Assembly (NCBI GenBank): GCA_946800325.1
Contig: OX326957.1
Location: 63,679,570-63,743,569, forward strand
Direction of reading: 5' to 3'
From: Luzula sylvatica
Taxonomy: Eukaryota > Streptophyta > Magnoliopsida > Poales > Juncaceae
DNA: 64,000 nucleotides
A program made the translations under genes and the position numbers. Shown one piece after another: positions 11,690 to 24,394 of the stretch; the stretch's first letter is position 1; each line of letters opens with the position of its first letter. A model generated the notes under the pieces. The model was not told where the DNA came from. It saw nothing but the letters and a program-made list of their open reading frames with translations, and made no database searches.

Positions 11690-12190
11690 ATCACATTGAC
11701 TAACTTTTCATGTACACATTGTTTTGTAATACTGACTGTTCGAAAGATATTATGGACTGTTCGTTGTAAAAATTTCTTATACTAGTTCGAGCGATACATT
11801 TTCTTACGTTCGAACAGAATAATAACTTATTTAACCGGAAACAAAACGAATTTTTTAAATTCATAGTCTGTTCAAACAATTTTTTCAGCCGTTCGAACAA
11901 ATCCTAATGTACTGCTTTTTACACTATCCAGACATACGGTATTTTCCGTCGTTCGAACAAACGCGATATTTATTAAGCGGTGAGTCTGATTTTATTTTCT
12001 ATATTTTGCATTGTGTGTTCGAACGAATGATTTTATACGTTCGAATCCATCTCGTACTTTTAGCCAATCAAATTGTTAGCCATTTGAATAACTTATTTTT
12101 ATCATCTGTTCAAACGGATCATTTTGTATTCGAATGGAACTTAAATATAAGTAGTTCAAAATATCAAAATAGCAACCAAAGTGTTTAAAA
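11690..12190. repeat. TTCGAA-rich block
   Basis: At least seven GTTCGAA(C) or ATTCGAA palindromes are scattered over 500 bases. The same motif is dense in the solo LTR at 15740-17144. The block may be an old relative of that LTR's upstream region, although I could not align the sequence between motifs. Confidence 0.4.
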
Positions 12191-12344
12191 ATAAAATGTC
12201 TTGGGTTACATCTTGCATGTCCTTATCTTTTAGATAAATGTTTTGAGAAATGATAACTTAGTGTATATTCATGTAAATTTTCAGAATATCATGCATTCTA
12301 TTTGAATCAATAAAAAAATATTATTACTATATTATTAATTATGA

Positions 12345-12658
12345 TTCATAATTTGTATATTTAATATTGTATGAAATATTGTAGACAACAATGATATAAT
12401 ATTGGTTGTTATGTTTTTTCGTAAAATTATGTTATATCTCATATATTATTGTACAATGACACCAATATAAGTATTACTACATACTAAAAAAAATGAGATA
12501 TTTATTTATTGTAAAACGTATGCATAATCATAAATAAATAAGTTCAAATAATTTTATTATGAGATGGTATTATCATTATTAACATATAAATATGTATTTT
12601 AGATTATAATGAAAAATATAACTAATTTACTCGTCGTGTAGCGAGAGTATTCTCCTAG
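12345..12658 (+). mobile_element. Helitron family 1, copy D (3' fragment)
   Basis: It is homologous to the last 300 bases of copy C, sharing the phrase attgtatgaaatattgt. It ends with a CTCG...CGAG hairpin and TATTCTCCTAG before a T. The 5' end is missing. Confidence 0.65.
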
Positions 12659-12659
12659 T

Positions 12660-13970
12660 TGATAATTCACACCTGAAAGATAATAAACAATAAACAATAT
12701 AATTAATAAAACATGGTGTCAATTCTTTTATTTTAATCAAAACCCTTGAAGGAATGAATTATTATTATGTTTATTGTTTATTAGTCGAATATACTAAATA
12801 TAAGAAATAGACGATGAATTATTTCAATTTTAATTTTGACAAATAATATCATTTTAATTTTCACCTTAGACTAATTTAAAGATAATCAGAGTAATTTGTT
12901 AAATAATTCAGTAAAATAATATCTTGGGTAATATATGTTATACTAGTATTATATGAGCTTGTTATTTGAGGTTTGATATATTCCTTGCTATTTAAATTTT
13001 TATCCCAATTCAAGCATAATTACAAAAAAATAGTTTCATTAATATTTATCTTAAAATTACACATCATTATTTGTTGTTTTTTTCTAATGATATAAGTTAA
13101 TGGATTATCATTGATTTGTGATTATATAAACATTAAAATTACTTTACATAAATAAATATTAATGATAAATTTTGCACCATCTTCAACCATGCATATTGCA
13201 TATATTACCTCCACTAATTTGATTTTTCGGACAAGATAAATCTTTTCTCCACTAATTTGATCTGCTGAATTAGCTCCACTAATTTGATTTTTCGGACAAG
13301 ATAAATCTTTTCTCGCCATATTTCGTAGTTTATTTACCAAAACCCCCTTCGCCTCTATAATTGAATTCAAGATAAAATAATATTATTTTTATCGTGTTCA
13401 CAAATTCTATTTTTTTATGTATAATATGATAATCAAAAGATATTAAAAAATATACAAATATCACATACATTTCTTTTTTCAATCCCCTCCAATATTTCAG
13501 TACAAACTTAACTTGTATTCATGGATCCCACGAAATAATACATTACCTTATTTTGTTTTAAGTTTTAGTACCGTCCAATTGTCTTATATATTATTGATCA
13601 ACTAAATTTATTACACACAATACATGAGCAAGTCACGAAATTTTATCCATCTAGTCACTCAAATCTCATCTTAAAGAGAAAAAAATACAAAGCATGCAAA
13701 TTTGTTTACCATCGAATAAAAGATTAAACAAAGCAAATAATCACAGTTATCAAGCTCAAAACAAATTATCACTAATCAGTCTTTCGACTTTTTTTTTATA
13801 ATAAATACAAATTTCAAAACAAAAAAAATACAAATTTCAGTCTTTTTTTTTATTATCACTAATCAGTCTTTCGACTTACCCACTACAAAACAAAACAAAA
13901 CAAAACAAAAAAAATACAAATTTCAATGTCCAAATCATCGGAAATTATCACGAACTATCCAAAAACGCTA
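12660..13970 (+). repeat. Local direct repeat R2
   Basis: It aligns with R3 about 1.95 kb downstream through a long ordered series of shared phrases, for example taagaaatagac, tttgacaaataatatcattt, taatttaaagataatca and ttatttgaggttt. An internal 55-base segment (ctccactaatttgatttttc ...) is itself duplicated at 13208 and 13274. It contains no gene. Confidence 0.7.
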
Positions 13971-14605
13971 AGAGTCCAAAACGATCCGAACTCCCGATGT
14001 GCGTTCCGTGAGGATATACGGGAGACGGGACACAGTTAATTCTCCCTATTTAATGTTACATCTTTGTAGGCACAAATTTTACTTCAACAAGTAAAATAAC
14101 ATGCTAATAGTAGAATTATAAAATGTCTTGGGTCCTTTTGTAGTGGCGGAATTTTGTCCGTATCAATGGAGGACGATAATCTAAAAATATTCATGGTGAA
14201 AAAATTTTAAAAAAATTTGGAAGGGAAGAAAACAGTACTACATAATTTTTCAGTTCTTGCGTAAAATACACTAGCAAAATCACATATATTATCGTTCAAA
14301 AATTTAAGAAAATCTTTTAGTTTGTTAATGGATCGGTCACCTAGTGTTCTTGTGTTTGAGATAAAATATAAGAAAAATGAAAACTTGATGTATATTCTTG
14401 TAAAATTTCAAAATATTATGTAAGTTTTGATCTGTTCATTTTTTTTCTTCTCATGTATCATTTTTAAAATCACAAAATATCATATTTACCTTTTTAAATG
14501 TACAAATATCAAATGTAACGTTTGTAAAGCGAAAAATCTTTCATACTTGTTCAAAGATTAACTTATTTTACACTTTCATTAAATCAATTTTCTTTTTAAT
14601 ATAGT
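13971..14605. other. Spacer between R2 and R3
   Basis: No gene is visible. Part of it (14340-14430) resembles 12225-12310, so the repeat unit probably extends into it. Confidence 0.4.
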
Positions 14606-14609
14606 TCTT

Positions 14610-15690
14610 AAAATGTCCTTATATAATTCACGAGTAAAAGATAATTAATAAAATATGATGTCGATATTTTCTTTTCTTTTAACACTTGAATTAATGAATT
14701 ATTATTATGTTAAATATATATTAGTCTAATATACTAATTATAAGAAATAGACATAATGAATTATTTCCATTTAATTTTGACAAATAATATCATTTTAATT
14801 TCCACCGTAGTCTAATTTAAAGATAATCAAAGTGATTTATTAAATAATAGTAAACTAATATCTTGTGTAATATATGTTCTATTGTTATTATATGGGCTTA
14901 TTATTTGAGGTTTAATATATTGCTTACTATTTTAAATTTCACCCCAATTGAAACAGAATTACAACAAAAAAAAAAACTTCATGAATGTTTATCTTAATAA
15001 TTACTATGAACATCATCATTTGTAGCTTTTCTAATGATCATTGATTTGGCATAGTATTATAATCATTAAAATTAAAATTATTTTACGCAAATAAGAATTA
15101 ATGATAATATTTTCACCCACTTTTACTCAAATTATCCGGTATTTTGAGTTTCCGTCCTTGTCAATTTATTAATCACATATGTTATTTGATCCGGTGAATT
15201 AGGCTTAGCTCCACCAATTTTGTTTTTCTAACAAAATAAATCATTTCTTGCCATATTCTGCAGATTCTTGAAATAAAGATTATAAAAAATACATTACTGT
15301 CATGTTCAGAATTTTTTTTTTTAACTATAAAATAATAATTAATACATATTAAGGAAATATACAAACATCACGTACATTTTTTTTTCAACCCCTCCAATAT
15401 TTCAATAAATTTGATTACCCAAAATGAATGAGCAAGTCACACAATTTTATTCCAGTCATTCAAATCTCATCTCAAACAAAAAATGCAAAGCATGCAAGTT
15501 TATTCGCCCTTAAAAAAAAGATTAAACAGAGTAAATAATGACATTTATCAAAGCCCAAACACGATCTTAGAAGTAAGATTGAAAAACATCCGTAAATCAG
15601 GGGCACCCAAACCCAAACAAAATTATAATTCATTAATTTGTCGGAAGGTAAGCAAGAAAACTAAATATAAAATAAAAAACATGTGAACAG
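14610..15690 (+). repeat. Local direct repeat R3
   Basis: It is homologous to R2 along most of its length. Near its right end it matches R4 through gaaaaacatccgtaaatca and attcattaatttgtcggaag. The short open frame inside shows no family resemblance. Confidence 0.7.
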
Positions 15691-15739
15691 TCAGTCAGAG
15701 CGGGCAAAATCTGACCCGACCCGAAAAAATGGTCCGACC

Positions 15740-17144
15740 TGTTGGTTCAAATTTCCTGATAGTTTGATTATTTCAAAACACTGTCAGTACTAATGTATAC
15801 ATCCAGAAAAGTGCAGGATAACGTAGGTACGATACGAAGATGAAGGAGGACTTGTGAAGGAAGACTTCATTGGATTGCATCAAGAATCAGGACATGAAGT
15901 CTCAACATAAACAAGAAAAGAAGAACACAAGGAAGGCCATTGGAATACATCAAGACTCAAGATGTTGAAGCCTTCCGTGAGTGGGATACGCCACAAATAA
16001 ACCATAGGTACAAACCTAGTAGAACTCAAGTAAAATCACGTTCAAAATAACAAAGAGTTCAGTCAAGCAGGAAGTGCGTTCTGAACGAACTCAAAGTCCG
16101 TTCAGAACGGACTTGCTAAATATCAAAGCTTTAAAGCTTGATTAGAACCAAACGTGTCACAGGGATGTGTACGTTCGAACGAACAATCATGTCCGTTCGA
16201 ACGGATAATTATAATCCGTTCACCCACCTTCTGAGTGCGTTGAACGGACAATCCTTCCTGTGAACGAAAAACGTCACAGGGATGTGTGCGTTCGAACGAA
16301 CACACATGTGCGTTCGAACGGACAACCTGGAATCCGTTCACCCACTTTTCAGTGCGTTGAACGGACTCTTGTTCCTGTGAACGCAAAATGCTATGTATAA
16401 TTGAGTCCGTTACGAACGGACATTGTCCGTTCGAACGGACCCAAGATGTACTTGCACGTTATTTTGAAACGGCTAGTGCAAACTTCAAGTGCGTTCTGAA
16501 CGGACTGTATGCGTTCGAACGCACTGCAAGTTTTTTGAAGGATTTCTATAGAGAGTATAAATAGAATCCTTCATGGGTCTCTCTCTCTCACTTCCTCAAT
16601 TTAAAACTTTCAAACCTAAAAAAGAGAAACCCTAAGCTGTGATTTTCTATATCCATTGATAGCTTGAGAAACCTCTTTAGATCGTTGATCTACTTTCGAT
16701 ATTCTCCACTAATCGTATCCCACTCACGTGACCGATCACGTTGTAGCTCGATTAGTGAAAAAGTGTAATAGGCTAGTGCAACAAAGTGTAAAGAGCCTAA
16801 GCTATAGATCGATAGAAGCGTGTAAATCGATCTAGGCAAATCCTTGTAATCGAGTTGAGTTGGAATTCAATCGAAAGCCAAAAAGAGGCACAAGGCATTC
16901 CCGGAGACGTAGGTACTCGCAAATAATTGAGTCGGTCAATTAAGTGAGTAAAGGGTGAGTTAAAGCTACAAAGCAACCACCTACCGAACTTCGTAAACAA
17001 ACATCTTGTGTCAAAGTGTTTGTACGGTATCATCTTTATCATCTAAATTATTATTTATTCCGCACCGTAAATTAGGTTTAAATCTAAACTAAGTGTAAGT
17101 TAGATTGCAAAATTTACCCCCCTCTAGGTTAGAATTAACCAACA
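15740..17144 (+). mobile_element. Solo LTR (1405 bp) with 5-bp TSD CGACC
   Basis: It begins TGTTGGTT and ends AACCAACA. It is flanked by the perfect duplication CGACC at 15735-15739 and 17145-17149, which defines a solo LTR. A TATAAATA box at 16556-16563 followed by a CT-rich leader gives its orientation. Upstream of that box, 16060-16530 holds six GTTCGAAC palindromes and several GTTC(A/T)GAAC or GTTACGAAC variants. The sequence inserted into a CCCGA-rich tract. The superfamily cannot be assigned without internal sequence. Confidence 0.85.
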
Positions 17145-17425
17145 CGACCCGCCCGAACCCGAACACGAACCCGATCCGAACCGAATCGAAAATGTCGAAA
17201 AGTCAATTACCCGAACACGAAACCGAACCGAAACCGAATGATCCGAATCCGAAATCGATTCGAAACCAAATGACTCGAATCCGAAATCGATCTGAAACCG
17301 TATGATCCGAACCCGAAATCGACTCGAACCCGAAATCGACTCGAACCCGAACGACCTGAAACCCGAATGATCCGAAACTCATTATTTGTAGTTTTGTTGT
17401 TACTATCGACCCGAAACCGAATGCA
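17145..17425. repeat. Degenerate CCGAA/CCCGAAAT tandem repeat
   Basis: Units such as acccgaaatcgactcgaacc and ccgaaaccgaatgatccgaa are repeated over about 280 bases. They open long spurious frames on both strands. Confidence 0.8.
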
Positions 17426-17895
17426 CGAACGGATGAAATAATATCTAAAGACAACGTTCACGCGATTCGGATAAATGGTTTGAGTTTTGTTGTTATTATT
17501 TTATTTTATATTGATTTTGTATGTATTATTGTTAGAAGATTAAATGGAGTTGTCCATTGATAATGCAATGGAGATAGTTAACTAAAATTAGTTAGTGTTA
17601 ATAGTGTTGTTAGTAGGTTTAGAATGGATGGCTAAGATCGATTATATTAGTTTGTGTGTGTGATTTAGATTAAAATTTAGACTAATATAAATAGAAATGT
17701 AATATCTTCATGTAATTCAAGCAAGTTTAATCAAACGATTTTATCTTGTCTTTATTATTATATTTTTATCTCTTGTTAATATCTTCTTAATCTTTCATTA
17801 TCAATTTTAACAATTATTAATAATCAATATTATAATTTATGTATTTTATTTTTATTCTTTATCGATATCTGAATATATCGTTTTACTATATTTTG
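17426..17895. other. AT-rich spacer
   Basis: I see no gene or structured repeat. Confidence 0.4.
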
Positions 17896-19740
17896 TTTCA
17901 ACATAATAATTAATTAATTACTATGAACATCATTATTTGTAGTTTTTAATGATCATTGATATGGCATATATAAACATTAAAACTAAAATTACTTTACACA
18001 AAAACGAATTAATGGTAATCTTTTCGCCCATTTTAATCGAGTGTTTTGGGCATTTTGAATTTTCGTCTTTGAATTGTCAGTCAGTCAAATCTGTTATTAT
18101 AATCCGGTGAATTAACTCACTAGTTTTGTTTTGTCGGACAAAATAAATCATTTCCCACCGTATTTCGTAGATTCTTGATCGATGTTCTTCCACCTCTAAA
18201 ATTGAATTAAAGATAAAAATAAAAATAATAATATTATTATTATTCTGTTCACAATTCTTTTTTAATTTTTTTTATGGGATTTTTTTTAGGGAATTTTTTG
18301 TATATGGACGCGATAAGTTTGGTAATACCCAAAATAAACAACAGAGTTTGAAAATTTGCAAAATAACACTCTCGACATTTGAAAAGTCGAGAGATTTCAA
18401 AATTCTCGACATTTCAAATGTTGAGCAGGGCACAAAGATCGAGAGATTAATTTTCATTCAAAATATGACATATTTCCCCAGATTTTACCATACCATATCT
18501 ATGTTATAATTAGTATATTTAATTAAAATGATAATTAATACACGTTAGCTATTAAATTAATAGATAATTAATATTTATTCGAATTCGTAAATTCGAATAA
18601 ATTTTAATGAATATTTAATGATATGTTCTAATTATCACGTTAATTAAATGCAATAGTACAAATATTGAGAATACGGCAGGTACATGTTGGAGGAGAATAA
18701 AATTTTATATATATTTTTTCAACGCGTGAACAGTAATCACTGATATATAAAAAATATGTATTCCCCTCCAAAATGTACCTGCCGTATTCTCCATATTTGT
18801 ATTATTACATTTGATTAACGTGATAATTAGAACATGTAATTAAATATTCATTAAAATTTATTCAAATTTACGAATTCGAATAAATATTAATTATGTATTA
18901 AGTTAATAGCTAACGTATACTAATTATCATTTTAATTAAATATACTAAATATTAGATAGATATGTTATGGTAAAATCTGGAGAAATATATCATATTTTGA
19001 ATTAAAATCAATCTCTCGATTTTTGTGCCCTGCTCAACATTTGAAATGTCGAGAATTTTGAAATCTCTCGACTTTTCAAATGTCGAGAGTGTTATTTTAC
19101 AAATTTTCAAACTTTGTTGTCTATTTTGGGTATTACCAAACTTATCGCGTCCATATACAAAAAATTCCCTTTTTTTTAACTATAAAATAATAATTATAAT
19201 TAATACATATTAAGAAAATATACAAACAAGGTTACATGATTATGTAAAATTACAAAATAATGTATTAAACTTGTTTTAATATATTAAATACAAAGAAACC
19301 ATGCTACTTTAATTTTCAAAAAAAAAAGAAAATATACAAACATCAATTACATTTCCTTTTTCAATCCCCTCCAATATTTCACTAAAAACTTAACTTGTAT
19401 TCATTCATCCCACAAAATTATGCATTTATTTATTTTGTTTTAAGTTTTGGTACCGTCCGATTGCCTTATATAACGAAAGATAATTATTGATCAACTAAAT
19501 TGATTACCCAAAATGCATGATGACCAACTCACACAATTTTATCCATCTCATCTCAAACAAAAAAATACAAAAGCATGCAAATTTTATTCACCATTAAATA
19601 AAATGAAAAACATCCGTAAATCATGGTCGACCCAGACCCAAACAAAATTATAATTCATTAATTTGTCGGAAGATAATTAACTAATTATTAAGCAAGAAAA
19701 TTAAATTAATTACAGAAAACGTGTGAACTTACTTTGCCAA
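17896..19740 (+). repeat. Local direct repeat R4, split by foldback element 2
   Basis: Left and right parts match R3 in order: actatgaacatcattatttg and atccggtgaattaac on the left, then caatcccctccaatatttca and aacatccgtaaatcatgg on the right. Between them lies the foldback insertion with its own target duplication, so the insertion post-dates the repeat. Confidence 0.65.
18289..19169. mobile_element. Mutator-type foldback element 2 (881 bp, 9-bp TSD)
   Basis: It starts GGGAATTTTTTGTATATGG and ends with its reverse complement. It folds into one long hairpin and is flanked by TTTTTTTTA at 18280-18288 and 19170-19178. That TSD is low-complexity, but it has the same 9-base length as at element 1. 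The outer about 120 bases match element 1, including the CTCGACATTT palindromes. The inner arms are unrelated to element 1, so the family shares termini and differs inside. Each arm opens a mirrored frame that is not a gene. Confidence 0.85.
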
Positions 19741-20198
19741 TCTGGCCGAATCTCTGCTGAGGACAAAATATCACATTGACTCCAATTCAATGTACACGTG
19801 GACTAGAATACTCCATGTAGGACTGCTCTCCCATCAGAAATCAGAATATCACATTTTTTTATTTATTTTACGAACCATCATCGAAAGTCTACGTAAATTA
19901 AAAAAACAAATATTAGTGCACAGCCAAGCTCGTCGGTGCTGACTCGACCCGACCGCATGTGGCTGGCTGCAGCAGCGTCCCTTAGGGCTGAGTCTAATAA
20001 CCCGGACCCATAACATTGGATCCGTATAATCCGAGCCCACTCCTCTTTGTCCCTCGTCCGTACTCTCTTCCCTCGTGCGTCCCCTCTCGCGCCACGTTTA
20101 CACCTCCGGCCCGTGGGCCTCAAAGCCCAAAATAACCGTAAACAATAAACTTCAATAATCTAGTCATTATTACCCTTAACAACCCAAACCCAGTCGAA
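19741..20198. other. Upstream region of the 20437 gene
   Basis: GC content rises here relative to the repeats. No gene is visible. Short open frames on the minus strand resemble no family. Confidence 0.4.
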
Positions 20199-20436
20199 TA
20201 TAAATAATCCGAAGGGACACCCACTTTCTCTTCTATGCCGCCGTTATCTCATTATTTTTCTCTGTTCTTCTTTCTCAATCCTTACACGTATGTACCTTCG
20301 AACCTACCTCTCTCCTTCCTCGCCTCGTCTCTTCTTCCAATCTTGAATTCTTGCTGAGTATATAACCACTCTTCACTCCTTCCATTCCTCCCCTTCTCTA
20401 CTCTCCAAAATCATCTTGAAAGGAAGGTAAAGAGCA
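20199..20436 (+). promoter_or_regulatory. TATA box and 5'UTR
   Basis: TATAAATA at 20199-20206 is followed by a CT-rich leader of about 200 bases ending ggaaggtaaagagca before the ATG. Confidence 0.6.
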
Positions 20437-23165
20437 ATGAAGTCGGAGAAACCATTGATGTTGAAGGATTTTCTCGAGCTGGATTCGAATGTGGATTCAA
20501 TTGACACGATGCGTCATCTGATCGAAACGGAGTTGAGTAATTGTCCGGGAGGGAGGCAGCTGATTCGAACACGATCCAAGAATGCGTTCTCGAAGCTCTC
20601 TTCGATGATCAGACTCGATTTCCTTCTCTTATCCTGCTCTCCTGGATCTTACCACAAGAAGTCCCGTTCTAGAAACTTCTCCAAGAAGAACCAGAACGGA
20701 AGTTTCTGGAAGAAGAAAGGTAAAGACGAGGAGAAATTCGGAATTTTTAAGGTTAAAGACATTGTACGCCTTAAATCTTTCAATTCGCCTCCTTCCCCTG
20801 TTGCGAGCATTAGTAGTAGTTCTAGCGGCTGGTCGCAATCGGATTATACCGGATCCGATTTCCTGTGCTCCTCCAATGGAAGCACCGAGTTGTTACCCGA
20901 TGTAGAGAGTGTAGACAGTAACTGTACCGGTACTGACGAGAAAAGATCGCCGCGAAAATCTGACACCTCCCCGGCCGGCAATGGCGGGAGCGAAGAAAAG
21001 GTTAGAGACTATATTAAATTATTATTTTTAAGTCCAAATTTAATATGCGCGGTCCCGCTTAATCAACGGTTGCGATTGCGTCGCTATCCAATCGGTTGAG
21101 AAAGTGACGGCGCCCGTTCCGTCGTACTTTAATAGTTCCAATTTAATAAACGGATATATCCAGTTTATCATCACTGGAGAACATTTCGTCTTTAACGTAG
21201 GTCCCAGTCGTCAGTGAGGATTTTATTAACATGTGACGGATCGCGTTTTAAATGCTGGGTCTATAACGGCGTCAAATTATTTTTATGAACTCTATAACGC
21301 CGCGTTCACGTTTAAATTTTTGGGGAAATGTTATTTTTTAATATTCTTGGTAGTAAAAAGTTATTCATTTTGAATTGACTGGTGAATGAATGTTCAAACT
21401 TTGGGTGATAATTCCCAAGGAATTGACAGCGAGCATGCTGTACTTACTTAGGTCACTTCCGATGAAGGCATTGGAAAATGGAATAATATAACCAGTAATT
21501 TGATTATACTAATAGTGTAATTTGGTACTCGTGCCTGGAAACAAAATAATTTAAAAATCACCCAAATTAATAAATGAATCTACCTAACATTTTAGATTAG
21601 GATAAAAAAAATATATTAAATTTTTTAATTTTTCACTTTGGTATAGTGTTGTCTTTTGGCATTTACGTCCATTGGAGGGTTGTGTATTGTTTTCGAAGAA
21701 AATGACAAGGAATGGAGGTAATCCAATAAAAATGCGTAAAATACGGCCACGCTTAATTCTTTGGTTGGCCCGCCGTACTCTTTATTGGCACCATGTGAAT
21801 TCTTAATCTCATCTTTTTTGTTCCATTATTGGCCCTTTGTTATGCACGTCCTTGATTTCTTTATCGTTCATTGTTACGTCATGTAATCAATCATTCAACC
21901 TATCCGTCAATTTAATTCAATTCATATTCGTGTATAAATTATTGGACAATAATTAATTAATTAATTTTAACAAAATTCAGGTGAGATGCAATTCGTCGTC
22001 GTCGGAGGAGGAGCAATTGAGTCCTGTATCGGTAATGGATTTCCCTTATGATGAAGAGGAAATTGAGGAACGAGGAGAAGGGAGCAGTTCAGATTCGGAA
22101 TCATGTTTCGACTCGAGCTTGGCCTGCATAGAAAGTACGTTGCATTTCTGCATATTTACTTTTTGAACCAACTTTAATTTGAAATGAAAAAAGCTAGTTT
22201 TTTTGGTACTGTACCTTCTTTTGCATAGCTGGCCTGGCTAGTCCTTCACCTGGACTGGACTGTTAGAACTGAGCTCTCTTCGTAAAAAAAAAGTACAAAT
22301 ATCATGAATACTCTTTTCGAGTTTGTAAGATTTTAAAGGGTAGGGATGAAAATTTGTGACTATGATTTGTTCGTTGTTTTCTCTCGAGGCCCAGTGGGGC
22401 TCAAAAAGAGGGTTATTTGGGTAATTTGACTAAGAACTGAAAAAAGATCCTGTTGGATCCTGCCATTTTTTTGCTAACTTTTATAGCCCATCAAGCGTTT
22501 AAATCGCTGCAATTTATACTTTTTTGGGCCTGTTCATCTTACAAGGTTCATTGTACGTGTGCTCATGCGCATTGCCTTGTTGGTTTGGTCCCAATTTGAA
22601 TTTTGCTGGTCCTAAATCCTAATATCTTTGTGATTTATTGTAACATTATTTATTCAATTTCTCAGGAGCAAAGGAAGAGTTGCTACAAAAGATCCGAAGG
22701 TTTGAGTGTCTAGCCGAGCTGGGACCGCTGAACCTAGAAGAACAATTCTCAGCCGTTGATGAGGAATCTAATGGACACCTGGCGGCATCAGATGACGAGG
22801 ACGAGGAAACCTCAGTGGAAAGACGTGCACTCGACCTACTCAGTTTAATCAAAGATAGTTTATCGATTAGTTTAAACGACTGCTTCGAGAAGCTTATATT
22901 AGATTTCTTCATTGATGGGCTTAATAATAATAATTGTAAGGTTGAGAATGATTATTTAGTGGAGATTGTGAGGAAATGGATCGAGGGAGAGAGTAATTGT
23001 TGGGAGCAAAGAGATCATCGCGGCGAGATGGAGATCGGACAGATGGAGATAAATGGACCGTGGAGATGCTTCGAGGAGGAACGCCGTGAGTTTGCCGCGG
23101 ATCTGGAGGCTAGGGTTTGGGAGTCTCTTTTGGATGAGGTGGTGTCGGAGTCGGTATTATATTAG
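20437..23165 (+). CDS. Plant-specific protein of unknown function
   Basis: Three exons (20437-21000, 21981-22134, 22666-23165) with GT-AG borders encode 405 residues. I recognise an uncharacterised plant family by ordered motifs. These are MLKDFLELDSN at the N-terminus, a basic central part with VKDIVRLKSF, a Ser-rich stretch, and SPVSVMDFPYDEEE at the exon 2 start. Then comes a SSLACIE-KEELLQKIRRFE block across the exon 2/3 junction. The C-terminus, FEEERREFAADLEARVWESL, resembles the end of DUF4378-type proteins, which I state tentatively. Phases agree (0, then 1), and the junction restores a conserved Arg codon. There is no signal peptide or membrane segment. The C-terminal half is strongly acidic. 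No function is assigned. Confidence 0.8.
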
Positions 23166-23169
23166 GTTA

Positions 23170-24390
23170 GGTTTAGTAGTTGTTTGTTGTAATGTAAAGA
23201 TCGGTGTTTAGGAGGTAGCAGCTTGTTTCCACCGAGTTTGAGTAAAAATATTTCTAGTACAAAGTTCTAGCTTTAATCTTATTATATAATTATATAATTA
23301 TATAATTTATAACTAGAGCCGGCAAATATTACGTAAAATTGCAAAATACTGTCGATTTGGAAAATACATGTCCTCGGAAGATAATTTTTGAACAAATATG
23401 AAAACTTTACTTGTCAAAATATAAATATATTTAATTGACGTTTAGGCCTAATAATTTGTGTAATCATCCTATTATGTCCAAGTCACATGTTCAATTCTCT
23501 TTCAAGTTTCAAGACATTCATTTATATATTATTTTTTTTTTCACATTTTGTCATTTACCTATCAAAATATATTTACTGGGTTATATTTATATAACCTACC
23601 AATAAAAATATTGGAGGAACTACGTAACTTACCCAATAATTTATATTGCAAGTATTAATTTTCTTGTATTTTGAATTTGATATGTATGATGTACCCTCAA
23701 AATTACAAAATGTTAGCATATAATAACTCTTAAAACTTTGTTGGAGAAGAAATAACGACAGCATGTTACTTTCTTCTTCTTATATTTTATTTTGGTTTCT
23801 CAACTTTTGGTTGAATTAATATTTTTCCTTTCGGTCTCCTATTGAGTTATTCAATTTAATAATATTTTTTTATTAAGTTGTTTGGAAGGATAAATTATGC
23901 TATTTTGGGAGCTTGTATGAACCCGTGTTCAATTATGTCTTCTTATGTTTTTGTTATTACTTGGTTGATGATTTTTTGTCTCTTTCATTTTTATTGTTTT
24001 TTCTTTATTAGCTGACGAGCATTTTGTTTTTTAATATTTATATTAGTATGATTGTATAATGATAATAGGAATATTTATATTATTATCGTTATATAATGAT
24101 AATATGAGACATAATACAATTAAATATGACGAAAAATATTATATCATTATTTTTTACAATATTTCATACAATTTATATCAATTTGTTTTTTAATAGCAAA
24201 ATGCACCTTTCTAATAGTAATATATATTTATATCGAATTTTGAATACCATATACTTTATTTATATATCATATATATTTTAAACATCATTATATACTTTTT
24301 GTAATGCATTTCGTTAGTTACGCAATGGTATACACTATAGCGTTAAAAAAAATTTATAAACCTGATTTACATGAAACATGTGCAAAATCT
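23170..24390. other. AT-rich intergenic DNA
   Basis: It holds the 3' flank of the preceding gene and no recognisable gene. A short repeat ataatgataata(ggaat) occurs near 24050-24110. Confidence 0.5.
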
Positions 24391-24394
24391 CTCA

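Noticed and set aside
16060..16530. Heat-shock element array
   Set aside because: The palindromes read TTCGAA with no 2-base gap, whereas heat-shock elements need TTC and GAA separated by two bases.
17105..17461. Overlapping open frames on both strands rich in Arg, Asn and Pro or Gly, Phe
   Set aside because: They arise from the CCGAA-type simple repeat. Frames on both strands share the periodicity.
18272..19213. Two mirrored open frames giving nearly the same 50-residue peptide on opposite strands
   Set aside because: They are the two arms of the foldback element, so identity follows from the inverted repeat and not from coding.
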